NCBI GenBank assembly: GCA_015178975.1
Contig: WHVD01000003.1
Coordinates: 620,001-684,000 of the forward strand
Reading direction: 5' to 3'
From: Hysterangium stoloniferum
Lineage: Eukaryota > Basidiomycota > Agaricomycetes > Hysterangiales > Hysterangiaceae
Length of the DNA: 64,000 bases
The position numbers were made by a program, and so were the translations under genes. Shown here in pieces: positions 1 through 10,521 of the stretch (positions within the stretch are counted from its first letter, which is position 1; every line of letters starts with the position of its first letter). The notes under the pieces were generated by a model. The model saw only the letters and a program-made list of their open reading frames with translations, was not told the origin of the DNA and searched no databases.

Positions 1-2040
1 ATTGTGCTTTACGGTATTTCTAGCAACATTCTTGGAGTTTACCATGTGGATTCCTATCAGAAAGTCAAATTCAAGACTACTTTACACTCAGTTAGTTTGT
101 CTACTAACAGAAATGTCAAATCGACGATTTCTCTGCCGCACTTGAATATCAACATCAAATGTATACGTCTAGGTGGTTTTACGTTTTACTTTTGCATCAA
201 TGTGTCTGAAATCCCTGATTGTCGGGCTGTTTTCGCCGAGGGCAAAGGCCGGGTGTGAGGCGCAGACTATTAGCCGGCGATCGAGATCATACGGGCACCG
301 ACAGGACGGCACCCGTCTGAACATTAGCAAGGTGACCATAGCAACGCATGGTCACCAGCGTCCACCAGAGCGCCGCTGAGCAGACCACCACCTTATCAAT
401 CGCCGCAATCAGTTGTCTCTGAAGATTGAACTTTGTCAGCTAGAGTAGAGGGTGGCTAGGAGAAACGGACTGTAACGGTTTCGAGCCGACGAAAGCTCTC
501 ATCAGGGGGATACCGCTACCCCTACCGTTTCATCCTTCCAGAGTTACTGTTTAGGAGTCTACTACTGAGCCTGGTCCAAAGGGAGTGATAAGATAATGAA
601 TTCGTGCCGACCTTTGCGTGCAATGAAATTCCAAGAATCTTGAGACCCAATGGTGGGTAGTATACGGTTGGGCGGTACACCTATCAGGAGGTAGAGGCTT
701 TAACCCGTGATCATCAATCACCTAAGCTGACGTAGGTCGTGCTGTGAGGTTGCAGGTTTCCCTGCTGGCTCGTCTGTCGACGTCCATGCAGCAAGACGAT
801 GGTGGAAACGAGAGCTTCGGGATCAGAGGGTGCTGACTAAAGTGAGACAGGACACCAATTCAGTTAGCGCACCACCTCATCATTAGTTTGGTAAAATCTT
901 TCTACTTGGTCTATTGACGGCAGTTCATGTTTGAACTGCATATATATATTTCTGTTTATTGATCTTGCTCTCAACATCCATGTCTACCGGTCGCGGCAAG
1001 AATGTTAGGCGTTTACCTCTTGCAATACCCATGGTCACTGAGTCCTCTAGTCGCCAAGGTATATCACCCATAATACCCAAAGGGAGTGAATCGGCAACTG
1101 TCCAGCTGGTACCAGTTGCTGGCACTTTCAATTCTGTCGAGTGTTAGGATCCCAGTCATTTGGCCCCCCACAGCCTTGATTTACCTCCGGTGTCATCGGT
1201 CCCCCCCTTTGCGTCGATACCGCTTCTCCAGTTCAGTTCATTTGTTGCTTCATCCTCATATATTTTCGCTTCCACCAGCTTGAGCACAGCCTGGCTTCAA
1301 TGGCGACGCAATATAGTTTGCTTGCCCATCTCACGCACGATGGACAGAGAGTGGGGATGAAGGGACGAGGGAGGAATCCAAACCGCCTAAAACAGTTAGA
1401 CCGCGGTCACCAGACTTGTTTATCCGTTCCATTCCTAGTCCCAATGTGGGCAGGGTCTATTGTACTTCTCGCGCGTATGAAGATCTGACAGCTCGGTAGA
1501 AACACCGGGAAGCTTTGGAATGCTTTAGGCATAGTGGAAGCCAGTAGGGATACGTCTCACTCAGGGCCCATTGATAAGGAAGAGCCTTTGTGGCGCCCGC
1601 TGTCAAGGAAATAATGAAAAGAAGCCCTTGATAATTCATTTACATTCATTCACCCCTGGACCTAAGAGCCTACAAAAGCTTGCATGAACCGCCTCTTCAC
1701 CACTCCCATCTTTATCCCCGTCATTTTTCATGAACAATATGATTGTTTCAGACTTTATTTTTCAAAAGTGGTTCGCCGTCAGAGCAACGCCATTAGACCC
1801 ACAAGCTGGCTGTTATTGACGGGAAGCTGTATATGATAATCCCAGACGATATAGCAGAGATATATCGCGACGCGTATGCTTTACTTTTCAGTCTTTCATC
1901 ACTCGCACTCTCATTTTTTACTCCAGTACTTATATGTGTGTCAAAAGCCGTGGCCTATTACCCCACCCCCTTTTTTATGGGAGTGAACACTAATGGCGTT
2001 GCTCTGACGGTGAACCACTTTTGAAAAATGAAGTCTGGGA
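1..2040 (+). repeat. P block copy 1 (A-B-M), cut by window edge
   Basis: Base 1 falls inside sub-block A, which matches about 22,553 onward. Sub-block B begins near 850 and M near 1,680. The copy reads in the same direction as 22,120-24,412. It lacks the acidic/proline coding tail seen in that copy: M turns at about 1,950 into its own inverted arm. A 0.5 kb segment (324-832) is extra relative to the copy at 22,870. Short open frames inside are fragments of the interrupted P reading frame. Confidence 0.85.
324..832. other. 0.5 kb insertion inside P copy 1
   Basis: In the sister copy (about 22,870) the sequence runs straight from 'cacccgtctgaac' to 'cagagggtgctgac'. Here about 510 bp lies between these two points. 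Its right part (about 712-820) matches, in inverted orientation, the right end of the block that carries the HNH nuclease gene (about 10,400-10,517). No coding potential was recognised and no clear terminal inverted repeat was seen. Confidence 0.6.
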
Positions 2041-2095
2041 CAATCATATTGTTCATGAAAAATGGGGATAAAGATGGGAGGGGTGAAGAGGTGAT
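1690..2095. repeat. Inverted repeat at a block junction
   Basis: The stretch around 1,690-1,796 and the stretch around 1,990-2,095 are reverse complements over roughly 105 bp, with a spacer of about 190 bp. The right arm leads directly into inverted Z block. The same arrangement recurs near 18,610-19,035, so it is an inherited feature of the repeat rather than a one-off event. Confidence 0.8.
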
Positions 2096-2700
2096 CCCCC
2101 AAGCATCGAATGTGCCTCGAATAGCACCTTAGCCAGTTCCTTTAAAATTGGTTGACTGATAGGGAAGAATAACGAAAAGCCACAACCAAGGAGGTTAGGT
2201 TGCGTCTCGTTGAGTAGTACTAGTAGTTGGTCGTACATGAATGACGGACGCACTGAATCAAAGGCTGTCTATTCCATTTGATCAGGTGGCTCTCTCTTGA
2301 ATAGCGTGCCTGAAATTATAAACTTTTAGTGCATTAGATACATGGCGTGAACACGCACCCACTATATTGTTAAGGATGTATTACGAATTCCTTCGAGATA
2401 TGCAACTGACTCATTAATTGCTTCCGTCTGCGTCGTTTCGATTACTGTCTCGCCCTAGGGCTCTAGGATCCGAGATTATTTGTTACCTCGCCTTGAAGGA
2501 AAAGTAACATTGAGACATGTGACGGAGGCACAACGGATATAACGAGTGCAGTACGGAATGACAGTACCCATGGTATCTTTGAAAGATTCGTATCGATTAA
2601 CGCCTGATTATCTATGGCCTTGTCGAAACGCCCGATTTGACAGATAACATAATCGAAATTAATAATCAAAACCTGGAAACGGTCCGGTATTTCTTCGTTG
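2095..2700 (-). repeat. Z and R blocks, inverted
   Basis: The Z part (about 2,095-2,330) reads on the minus strand as a frame containing 'NETQPNLLGC'. The R part (about 2,465-2,690) reads as a frame containing 'FRTALVISVVPPSH'. Both recur at 4,210-5,160 (plus), 16,330-17,045 (minus) and 19,030-19,985 (minus). At about 2,700 the inverted R block abuts a plus-strand Q block, a junction also seen at 17,050 and 19,990. Confidence 0.8.
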
Positions 2701-3345
2701 CTTCATCCCAGACAGCGCGTCGTCCCACCACCTGGCCGTCACCGAAACGAACCGCAGCCACACGTTCTGCCATTGATTGGTGAGTACCATACTGCTTTTT
2801 GACGCAATCGTCTAACTAATGCACACTCAGTTATGCTGCGGATGTGTATACACCTGTGATGGATCCCACCATTTCAAAGTGTGTCCCTGACTGGCGCATC
2901 TACCTTTGCGTGTCAGTATGGGAATAATCTTCATTTGGATTACGTGTCTACACAGAATACAAAGTAGGTCTCTGCGTCAATGTGTTGGCACTTTTATTGA
3001 AATGAATTCTGTAGATCAAGAGCGTGTTTTTACCCTGTCCATCCCACCCATCACTGTGTCAGTGGTAGTTCCACCTCAACAACCAGGCTTTTATCTCCGC
3101 ACTGCGTTTCAACTCTCCAAGTTCTCCAGGATGGAGAAGTGCGAAGTACTTTGTACGTTCTGTCTATATCTCCCAATGTCACTTTCCTAAAATCCCACAG
3201 CCTTAGTTTAGATCAGTACAAGACGCAATATGCAGCGCCAGTTTCTCATCACAGCAACGAGTTAAACGTCTAGTCAACGGAACGTTGTATGTATTTGATA
3301 TTGAAATCCCTAACGAATAAGTATTAACATCTATATCCAAACAGA
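2700..3345 (+). repeat. Q block copy 1
   Basis: This copy carries the exon-intron pattern of the Q reading frame (compare 4,860-6,110), including an intron ending 'cctaaaatcccacag' near 3,200. It has an in-frame TAG near 3,270 where other copies have TGG, so it is not intact. It ends in a palindromic joint with the inverted copy that follows. Confidence 0.8.
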
Positions 3346-4205
3346 TTTACGTCCGCTGGCCAGAAACTGTTTAGTTTCACATCGACAGCTTGCTGTATAG
3401 GCTGGCGATAACAGGACATGCGAATTATTCTCCGCTTGGCTGACTGTCGTCATTTCTCCTACTGTGGAGGAAGGGGCGTAATTCCCCTGTCTACAACAGT
3501 CTGAGATCTTAATGTGATTGTGTCTGGCCAGCGGACGTAAATCTGTTTGGATATACATGTTAATACTTATTCGTTAGGGATTTCAATATCAAATACATAC
3601 AACGTTCTGTTGACCAGACGTTTAACTCGTTGCTCTGATGAGAAACTGACGCTGCATATTGCGTCTCGGACTGATCTAAACTAAAGCTGTGGGATTTTAG
3701 GAAAGTGACATTGGGAGATATAGACAGAACGTACAAAGTACTTCGCACTTCTCCATCCTGGAGAACTTGGAGAGTTGAAATGCAGTGCGCAGATAAAAGC
3801 CTGGTTGTTGAGGTGGAACTACCACTGACACAGTGATGGGTGGGATGGACAGGGTAAAAACACGCTCTTGATCTACAGAATGCATTTCAATAAAAGTGCC
3901 AAGACATTGACGAGACACCTACTTTGGATTCTGTGTAGACATGTAATCCGAATGAAGATTATTCGCATACTGACACGGAAAGGTGGATGCGCCAGTCAGG
4001 GACACACCATTTGAAATGGTGGGATCCATCGCAGCTGTATACACATCCGCAGCATAACTGAGTGTGCATTAGTTAGACGATTGCAAAAAAGCAGTACGGT
4101 ACTCACCAATCAATGGCAGAGGGTGGGGAGAGGGGTTGGAGCGTATGTGTGGCTGCGGTTTGTTTCGGTGACGGCCAGGGTGGGACGACGCGCTGTCTGG
4201 GATGA
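3340..4205 (-). repeat. Q block copy 2, inverted against copy 1
   Basis: From about 3,510 to 4,205 the sequence is the reverse complement of 2,700-3,345. The joint (about 3,330-3,550) holds matching arms: 'aaacagatttacgtccgctgg' near 3,340 and its complement near 3,535. The two copies together form a palindrome of about 1.4 kb with a spacer of roughly 150 bp. Confidence 0.8.
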
Positions 4206-4209
4206 AGCA

Positions 4210-4860
4210 ACGAAGAAATATATATCATACCGGACCGTTTCCATCTTTCGATTATTAATTTATATTATTTTACCTGTCAAATCGGGCGTTTCGACAAGGC
4301 CATAGATAATCAGGCGTTAATCGATACGAATCTTTCAAAGATACCATGGTACTGTCATTCCGTACCGCACTTGTTATATCCGTTGTGCCTCCGTCACATG
4401 TCTTGCCGCTGCATTCCATGTTACTTTTCCTTCAAGGCGAGGTAACACTTAACGAAATAATCTCGGATCCTAGAGCCCTAGGGCGAGACAGCAGGGGTAA
4501 TCACAAATCCCAAACTCTATTATCTGAAAATAGAACCAGTGATGATGTCATAATAAGCTACATCTCGGCCCGCGCCACCAAGTTGACTCCCCAACATATG
4601 AGTTGTCTCTAGGAAATGCTATGAACCAGGTATGATATCAGCTTACTTGTTTACTATCTCACAATATCGCAAGTAATATAGCCCAAATCCATCAGTATAT
4701 TCACCGAAACGACGCAGATGGAAGCAATTAATGAGTCAGTTGCATATCTCGAAGGAATTCGCAATAGATCCTTAACAATATAGTGGGTGCCTCTTCACGC
4801 CATGTATTTAATGGGCTGAAAGTTCATAATTTCAGGCACGCTATTCAAGAGCGAGCCACC
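4210..4860 (+). repeat. R and X blocks, forward
   Basis: R (about 4,210-4,500) reads plus with 'FRTALVISVVPPSH'. X (about 4,500-4,860) holds the uninterrupted join 'cgcgccaccaagttgactcc' near 4,575. That join is the exact site split by the HNH-bearing insert at 8,400-10,521. X continues to the start of Z at about 4,860. Confidence 0.75.
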
Positions 4861-6110
4861 TGATCAAATGGAATAGGACAGCGTTTGATTCAGTGCGTCC
4901 GTCATCCAACTAGTACTCAACGAGACGCAACCTAACCTCCTTGGTTGTGACTTTTCGTTATTCTTCCTTATCAGACAACCAATTTCAAAGGAACTGGCTA
5001 AGGTGCTATTCGAGGCACATTCGATGCTTGGGGCATCGTCCCAGAACAGGGGACATGAGTTGCTATTCAGTCGCATAAGAGATCTCATGATATCGCTTCT
5101 AGATCTATCTTTGAATAGGCTTCCCGATATATTTCTCCTGCAAGTTTCCAACCACTGGACAACATAATTACACTAGTAGAATATTTTTGCGGTAAAACAC
5201 GCTGACACTTGTGACGCGAGCATCCATCGATGCCCTTGATTTGCTAATACAATCTGTGAATGTATAGACGTGCTATACAAACGTATTCCTCATCCCTGAA
5301 TCTTACCCCCCCCTCCCCAACACTTTCACCCCATTCAATGAGTCTTTATCCCAGACAGCGCGTCGTCCCACCCTGGCCGCCACCGAAGCGAAACGCAGCC
5401 ACACATACGCTCAACCCCTCTCCCCACCCTCTGCCATTGATTGGTGAGTACCATACTGCTTTTTTGCAATCGTCTAACTAATGCACACTCAGTTATGCTG
5501 CGGATGTGTATACAGCTGCGATGGATCCCACCATTTCAAATGGTGTGTCCCTGACTGGCGCATCCACCTTTGCGTGTCAGTATGGGAATAATCTTCATTC
5601 GGATTACATGTCTACACAGAATCCAAAGTAGGTGTCTCGTCAATGTCTGGGCACTTTTATTCAAATGAATTCTGTAGATCAAGAGGGTGTTTTTACCCTG
5701 TCCATTCCACCCATCACTGTGTCAGTGGTAGTTCCACCTCAACAACCAGGCTTTTATCTGCGCACTGCGTTTCAACTCTCCAAGTTCTCCAGCATGGAGA
5801 AGTGCGAAGTACTTTGTACGTCTGTCTATATCTCCCAATGTCACTTTCCTAAAATCCCACAGCCTTAGTTTAGATCAGTACAAGACGCAATATGCAGCGC
5901 CAGTTTCTCATCACAGCAACGAGTTAAACGTCTAGTCAACGGAACGTTGTATGTATTTGATATTGAAATCCCTAACGAATAAGGATTAACATCTATATCC
6001 AAACAGATTTACGTCCGCTGGCCAGAAAGTATCAAATTGAGATCTCAGACTGTTGTAGACAGGGGAATTACGCCACTTCCTCAACAGTAGGAGAAATGAC
6101 GACAGTCAGC
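4860..6110 (+). CDS. Most complete copy of an unknown intron-bearing frame (Z-Q)
   Basis: I do not recognise the family. The frame opens with a stretch containing 'NETQPNLLGC' and 'KELAKVLFEAHSMLG'. Later exons include 'YAADVYT' and 'NNLHSDYMSTQNP'. Introns are visible at 5,444-5,492 (gtgagt...cactcag, with a ctaac branch), 5,638-5,677 (gtaggt...tgtag) and about 5,815-5,863 (gtacgt...cacag). The reading phase stays open across all three if exon 5 is read as 'KSRACF', not in the frame containing 'FTLSIPPITV'. This copy has TAG in place of a Trp codon near 5,935, so it is probably broken. The copy at 19,990-20,700 keeps TGG there. Consistent splice signals in a repeated block suggest a transposon-encoded or captured gene. 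No catalytic motif was seen. Confidence 0.35.
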
Positions 6111-6424
6111 CAAGCGGAGAATAATCCGCATGTCCTGTTATCGCCAGCCTATGCAGCAAGCTGTTCGAAATCAAACTAAAGAAATGGTTGACCGTCATCG
6201 GATCTATTTTTCCAGGGGGGGGACATATCCAACCTTGATATGTGATGGCGGATTGAAAGAAATTTCCGCCATCAGTAAGAGGTTTCTTAGACGTGTAGAC
6301 CTTGGGATTTGGTGCTTGGGAATTCTGGATAGAACATTGTTGGAGGTTGGATTTGGAAAACATTGGTTGGGCTACCAATGATGTGGATTGTCTGTGCGGT
6401 TTGACAACGTCCACATGCACATAC

Positions 6425-6482
6425 ACATAACAACATCCACAGCCCCATCCACATCCACATCAACATCAACATCAACATCCAT
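6425..6482. repeat. CCACAT/CAACAT microsatellite
   Basis: Hexamer-like units 'ccacat' and 'caacat' repeat about eight times. The inverted copies near 14,985-15,010 and the copy near 21,120-21,145 have fewer units, so the tract varies between copies of the T block. Confidence 0.8.
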
Positions 6483-6721
6483 CCACACGTGGGCCTGCTG
6501 ATACTTGTGATCTATGGCCATTTTCCATGCCTGATCCGTTAGCTCCGTGAAGGCGGACTTCTTGATGGGTCGCTTTTTATGTTTTGCCTTCGCGTTTGGT
6601 TCTTCAGACTGGTGTTCATCTCTGTCAGTGGGAAAGTCACATAAGGAGACGGCTATGACTTTATCAATGGCCAGACTACTCCTCTAATATAGTTATCTAT
6701 AGTGGTATCTGCAAGTTATAT

Positions 6722-6783
6722 ATGTTAGCAAGCTGAATGGTTTGCCTTGTGGAAACCAGGCGCGCCATTCATTTTGCCAACAT
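6722..6783. repeat. Imperfect hairpin with TTAGCAA...TGAATGG arms
   Basis: Arm one is 'atgttagcaagctgaatggt' (6,722-6,741). Arm two is 'gccattcattttgccaacat' (6,764-6,783), complementary at 16 of 20 positions. The same motif recurs in T copies near 14,698 and 21,381, and in a distant spacer at 52,780-52,838. Confidence 0.75.
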
Positions 6784-7039
6784 TCTATTTCCTGCTTAGT
6801 GTATTATATGCATTATATTATTACTATTAACTATATACCAAGCACAGCATGGTAATCAATGAAGGATTGTCATAACTTCGGTTCTGTCACAGCGACAGTC
6901 AATAATTTTCGTGGACATATATGACTGCCCCATCAAACGGGAAATCCGTACGCTCTACCATCAGTCAAGAATGAACAAGAGTATATATTGTTGTTAGCGA
7001 ACATGTGCACGAGAACATTGCTGAGTCGATGAATAGGCC

Positions 7040-7960
7040 ATCGTACTTTTTGCCGTTGTTGGTTAGCAGGTATACTATTTTTAAAGGTGGTACGAAGCTT
7101 TTACGGCACAGTGAATGTCTCCAGTCCTTTTTCGCAGTTAAACGCGACTATTATCTATATATAAATAGCGTTGTATAGTTTTCTTCGCTGTTTGGTTAAA
7201 CAGAGTGCCATGGATATCTACCAATTTCACATTCTTCGAAGGATTTATCGGTTGCGCCAAGCTATGAACTTTAGTCTTTCCGACATTGGGAATGTCGGTT
7301 AGAGATTAAGGACTGAAGAGTAGTGGATATGGCTTTAAAGAGATTCCGTGGAGTGCGAACATTATAGTTCTGGTAATGATGAAAACATTATCTTTGCAAT
7401 CTGTAATGTGAGACACCGGGGAAAACCGTGGCAGGTAAGAAACAAGTGATTTATACCTATGATCACAATTGTGGTTTATGGTATTTCTCGGAACATTCTT
7501 GGGGTTTTACATGTAAGGCTGTCGTCAATTGCAGCCTCACTAAGTCTCAGTCCAAGTAGGACTCGAGTATATTCGTCAATGAACAGAGACGGGTAGTACA
7601 CGATAGTGACGGTAGGTAAAACGATGATGAAAAAAACTACTACGCACGTTTATCCTAATTATCTAAGGAAGCGGATACTAAATATTAAAGGTCCGTTGTG
7701 GTAAGCCTCACCATGCTTACAATTCACATCAGAAAGTAAAATGCAAGACCGCTTTAAGCTCAGTTAGTTTGTCTACTAACAGAAATGTCAAATCAACCAT
7801 CTCTCTGCCCGTACTTGCGCATCAACATCAAATGTAGAAGTCTACGTAGTTTTACGTTTTGCCTTTACATCGATGTTTCCTAAATCCCTGATTGTCGGAG
7901 TGCAAAGGCCGGGTGTGAGGCGCAGACATTGGCCGCCGATCGAGATCATACTGGCACCGA
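7040..7960 (+). repeat. P block fragment (A' and A only)
   Basis: A' begins with 'tgccgttgttggttagcag' (also at 17,574 and 22,120). A follows from about 7,470 to 7,930. Sub-blocks B and M are missing, and the sequence passes through a short unique stretch to R at about 8,030. A roughly 230 bp segment near 7,510-7,740 is extra relative to the copy at 22,580. Confidence 0.7.
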
Positions 7961-8029
7961 CAGCCCGGCACCCGTCTCCTTCAAACGGAAGAATTTTTTG
8001 CAATTACATTCCGCCTGTTCGCAAGGAAC

Positions 8030-8399
8030 CTGTAAGAAATATATATCATACCGGACCGTTTCTATCGTTCGATTATTAATTTAAATTATTTTACCTGTCA
8101 ACGCGGGCGTTTCGACAAGGTCATAGAGTTCTGTAATCAAACCTTAACCTATCCGAATTTTTCAAAGATACCCAGAAGTATTGTCATTCCGTATCGCATG
8201 TCCATTGCCGTCACATCTCTCAATGCAGCTGCATTGTATGTTACTTTTTCCTTCAAGGCGAGGTAACACTTAACGGAATAATCTCGGATCCTAGAGCCAT
8301 AGGCGAGGCAGCAGGGGTAATCACGAATCCCAAACTCTATTATCTGAAAATAGAGTGACCAGTGATGTCATAATAAGCTACATCTCGGCTCGCGCCACC
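8030..8399 (+). repeat. R and X blocks, interrupted at 8,399
   Basis: This matches 4,210-4,575. Homology stops after 'cgcgccacc' (8,391-8,399) and resumes at 'aagttgactcc' (10,522). The 2.1 kb between these points is therefore extra in this copy. Confidence 0.75.
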
Positions 8400-9026
8400 G
8401 ACATATTAACTTCTCAACTAGAATATTTTTCTTCCGTTTACACTTCCCTGTTTCAATCTATAGTGAATCGAACAGACAGCAAATTACAGACAACTATCCG
8501 AGAGGAATTCAAGAACAGAACGCTTCTCTGTATCGCCCATAAATTGTGAACTAGTTTGGCATATGAACAATTTTCGTCATAGATAAAGTCTAGTTTTCAT
8601 GCAATGTATCCTCGCAGGCGAGTAGGTACCATATCTGACTATACCATCTCACTAACGATGAATCTTTCTCCTGCAACTACCACCTCTGATTTTACGTTGC
8701 CGTTGGAAAATTCGCAGCTTCAAACGGTTTGCAAGTTAGGCTGCCACTTCCTGCCGCATACAGTTCATAGCGGGACCCACGGGATTGATAAATCGCTTTT
8801 GGAAAGCTATTGGAGGGGATGTTGTTTCCCAATTTGGGATCAGTTGCACAACTAGTTTTTATTAATATTTGAATTTCAGATACCAGCTTCTAGGTGTGTA
8901 CAGCATGATTCTAAGTAGTTGTGTTAAAAGTAAACGACTACAATATTCCTCCCATTCTCAGAATCACACTGAAGTATGACATACTCTCCAAATATGATTT
9001 GTTCAAAAGACAGAGACTTCAGATGA

Positions 9027-9084
9027 CAAAGACTCTAAAGCGTAGTGGAGTATGTCAAAGACTCTAAAGCGTAGTGGAGTATGT
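9027..9084. repeat. Exact 29-bp tandem duplication at the 3' end of the HNH gene
   Basis: The 29-mer that starts 'caaagactctaaagcg' occurs twice back to back (9,027-9,055 and 9,056-9,084) with no mismatch. Because 29 is not a multiple of 3 it shifts the frame of the minus-strand gene. Without it the protein would end '...LESLSSEVSVF'; with it the end is '...LESLTYSTTL'. Confidence 0.95.
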
Positions 9085-10336
9085 CCGCAGATGCCCCATC
9101 CGTCGATAACACTTCGATATCCTCCATCTCTCTCTCATACTTATCGATATATTTAGCTGCGCCCGAGAGATGACAAACCCTGGCACAAGCTGCATGTATC
9201 CCGAGATATGTTGGCGAAGGAAGAGGCAGATGTTTATACTTTGATTCGAAACTTATCAACTCCGGAAACTGATTACCAAGGTTCATAAAAGGGTAGCCAA
9301 ATTTGACTTTATAAGTATGTGGCTGGTTAGGCTGCACTAGTTTAGCTAAATTAATTAGCGATATAGGCAAACTCACTTGCTCTTTTAACCACGCGTCCAA
9401 CCTATCAAACCAATCATGAAAGTTACGCTCCAGTGTCATAATGTTCTCGAGACGGTGGATATTTGCATCATTGAGGTCCTTAAGGAGGTTCACATATCCA
9501 AAACGCTCGATTATTGTCCAAATCGTAGCAGTGCACTCTTTCTATATTTGTAGATATATAGTTAAATGTGTTTGTGAAATGATGGTATGACCTTACCCCA
9601 CCCCCATGTCCCCCACTATCACTGGTGTTTGCGTTTGCTGATAATGGGAAAATATGTGCACATTGGGTAATTCCAACGATTTCACGGGATTGTGTGACCA
9701 GCTTTTTTACCTCCTCGTTTTCTTTTACACTGTTGAGGTCATATGTACAGGTTATCATGCATCGGTATCCATCTCGTAACAAGGCCTTAGAAATGCAAAG
9801 TCAGGAAGTTTATAAGCTGTGTAAAGAATAAGGGAGGGGTAATACTCACAAGCTTCTTCGCGACGGACTGGTCCTTAGGTGGCTCCTTCAGTTCACCTGG
9901 TATCACCTGCTTCAGAGCATCGAATGATGGCCTGGAAGGGTGCTCTGAGGGCGTTGGAGTACGACCTTTAGATTTCCTAACTATCAAGGGTTTCAATTGC
10001 CAGTTTGGAAGCAGGAGAGTCATGATATTGTAGCTTACAATATCGAATGTAATGGTTGAAGTACATCTGTCCAATCTTGAACCTATCCTCAATATTATTC
10101 GCAGATGCCACCTCCAGTGCAACGGTTGTGCAGGCCCTATCTGACGGTCCTTCCAACAGAAGATAGCCTACAACTCTAGCAAAGACTAATCGTTTTTTCC
10201 TTTCAGAGTCATCGCCTTCCTTTCCCAGTGGGGTGGACTTAGCCGCGGCCTCTATTTCTAATACCATGGAATAGGCTCCTTGTATAGTTGGCGATTTCTG
10301 AAGCCTAGCGGGGAGCTTGCCAGGAAGTGAGGTCAT
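9035..10336 (-). CDS. HNH_2-domain nuclease-like protein
   Basis: This is a basidiomycete HNH endonuclease-family protein of unknown target, expected to bind a metal ion and nucleic acid. Four exons splice in phase. The first intron is gtaagc...gatag near 10,035-9,980, joining 'HYIRY' to 'FRKSKGRTPTPSEHPSRPSF'. The second is gtgagt...tctaag near 9,850-9,790, leading into 'LRDGYRCMIT'. The third is gtaagg...atatag near 9,595-9,545, leading into 'TIWTIIERFGYVNLL'. The core signature is RDGYRC, then CAHIFPLS, then IHRLENIMTLERNFHDWFDRL, matching HNH_2. The ATG at 10,334-10,336 (MTSLPGKLP) is chosen because upstream codons run into repeat sequence. Length is about 375 residues. The last residues are altered by the tandem duplication at 9,027-9,084. 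It is the only recognisable host-type gene in the repeat mosaic. Confidence 0.75.
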
Positions 10337-10521
10337 GTTGGGTATTAGAAGATTTCGTGAGTTTAAGACATTCGCACTCCGCACAGATTTTATGAGGCAA
10401 CCGCTGACACATAACCATCCACCATCGTCTTGCCGCATGGACATCGACAGTCGACCCAGCAGGGAAGCCTGCTGGCCCGCTCCATGACCTGTCAGCTTCG
10501 GCGATCGCTGATCGCGGGTTG

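Larger units (their letters stand above)
6110..6960 (+). repeat. T block copy 1 (tail of the Q unit)
   Basis: This follows Q directly. It contains a 'ccacat'/'caacat' simple repeat (about 6,425-6,482), an AT-rich stretch, a hairpin at 6,722-6,783 and, near 6,884-6,898, a degraded form of a palindrome that is perfect in the other T copies. It matches 20,700-21,660 (plus) and 14,590-15,440 (minus). Confidence 0.8.
8400..10521. mobile_element. 2.1 kb block carrying an HNH nuclease gene, inserted in X
   Basis: The block's limits are defined by comparison with the uninterrupted X join near 4,575 and, inverted, near 19,640. It holds the HNH_2 gene on the minus strand, with 0.6 kb of unassigned sequence to its left and 0.2 kb to its right. 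I see no terminal inverted repeat and no clear target duplication. About 110 bp at its right end recurs, inverted, inside the insertion at 324-832. It may be a transposed block. Alternatively, deletion and rearrangement around an older gene could give the same picture. Confidence 0.5.

Noticed and set aside
5632-5868. Frame containing 'FTLSIPPITVSVVVPP' as the Q product
   Set aside because: It looks protein-like, but neither flanking intron keeps this frame; splicing supports another frame. Kept only as an alternative.
6287-6478. Minus-strand frame rich in Met-Trp/Met-Leu repeats
   Set aside because: It is a translation of the CCACAT/CAACAT simple repeat; unit number varies between T copies.
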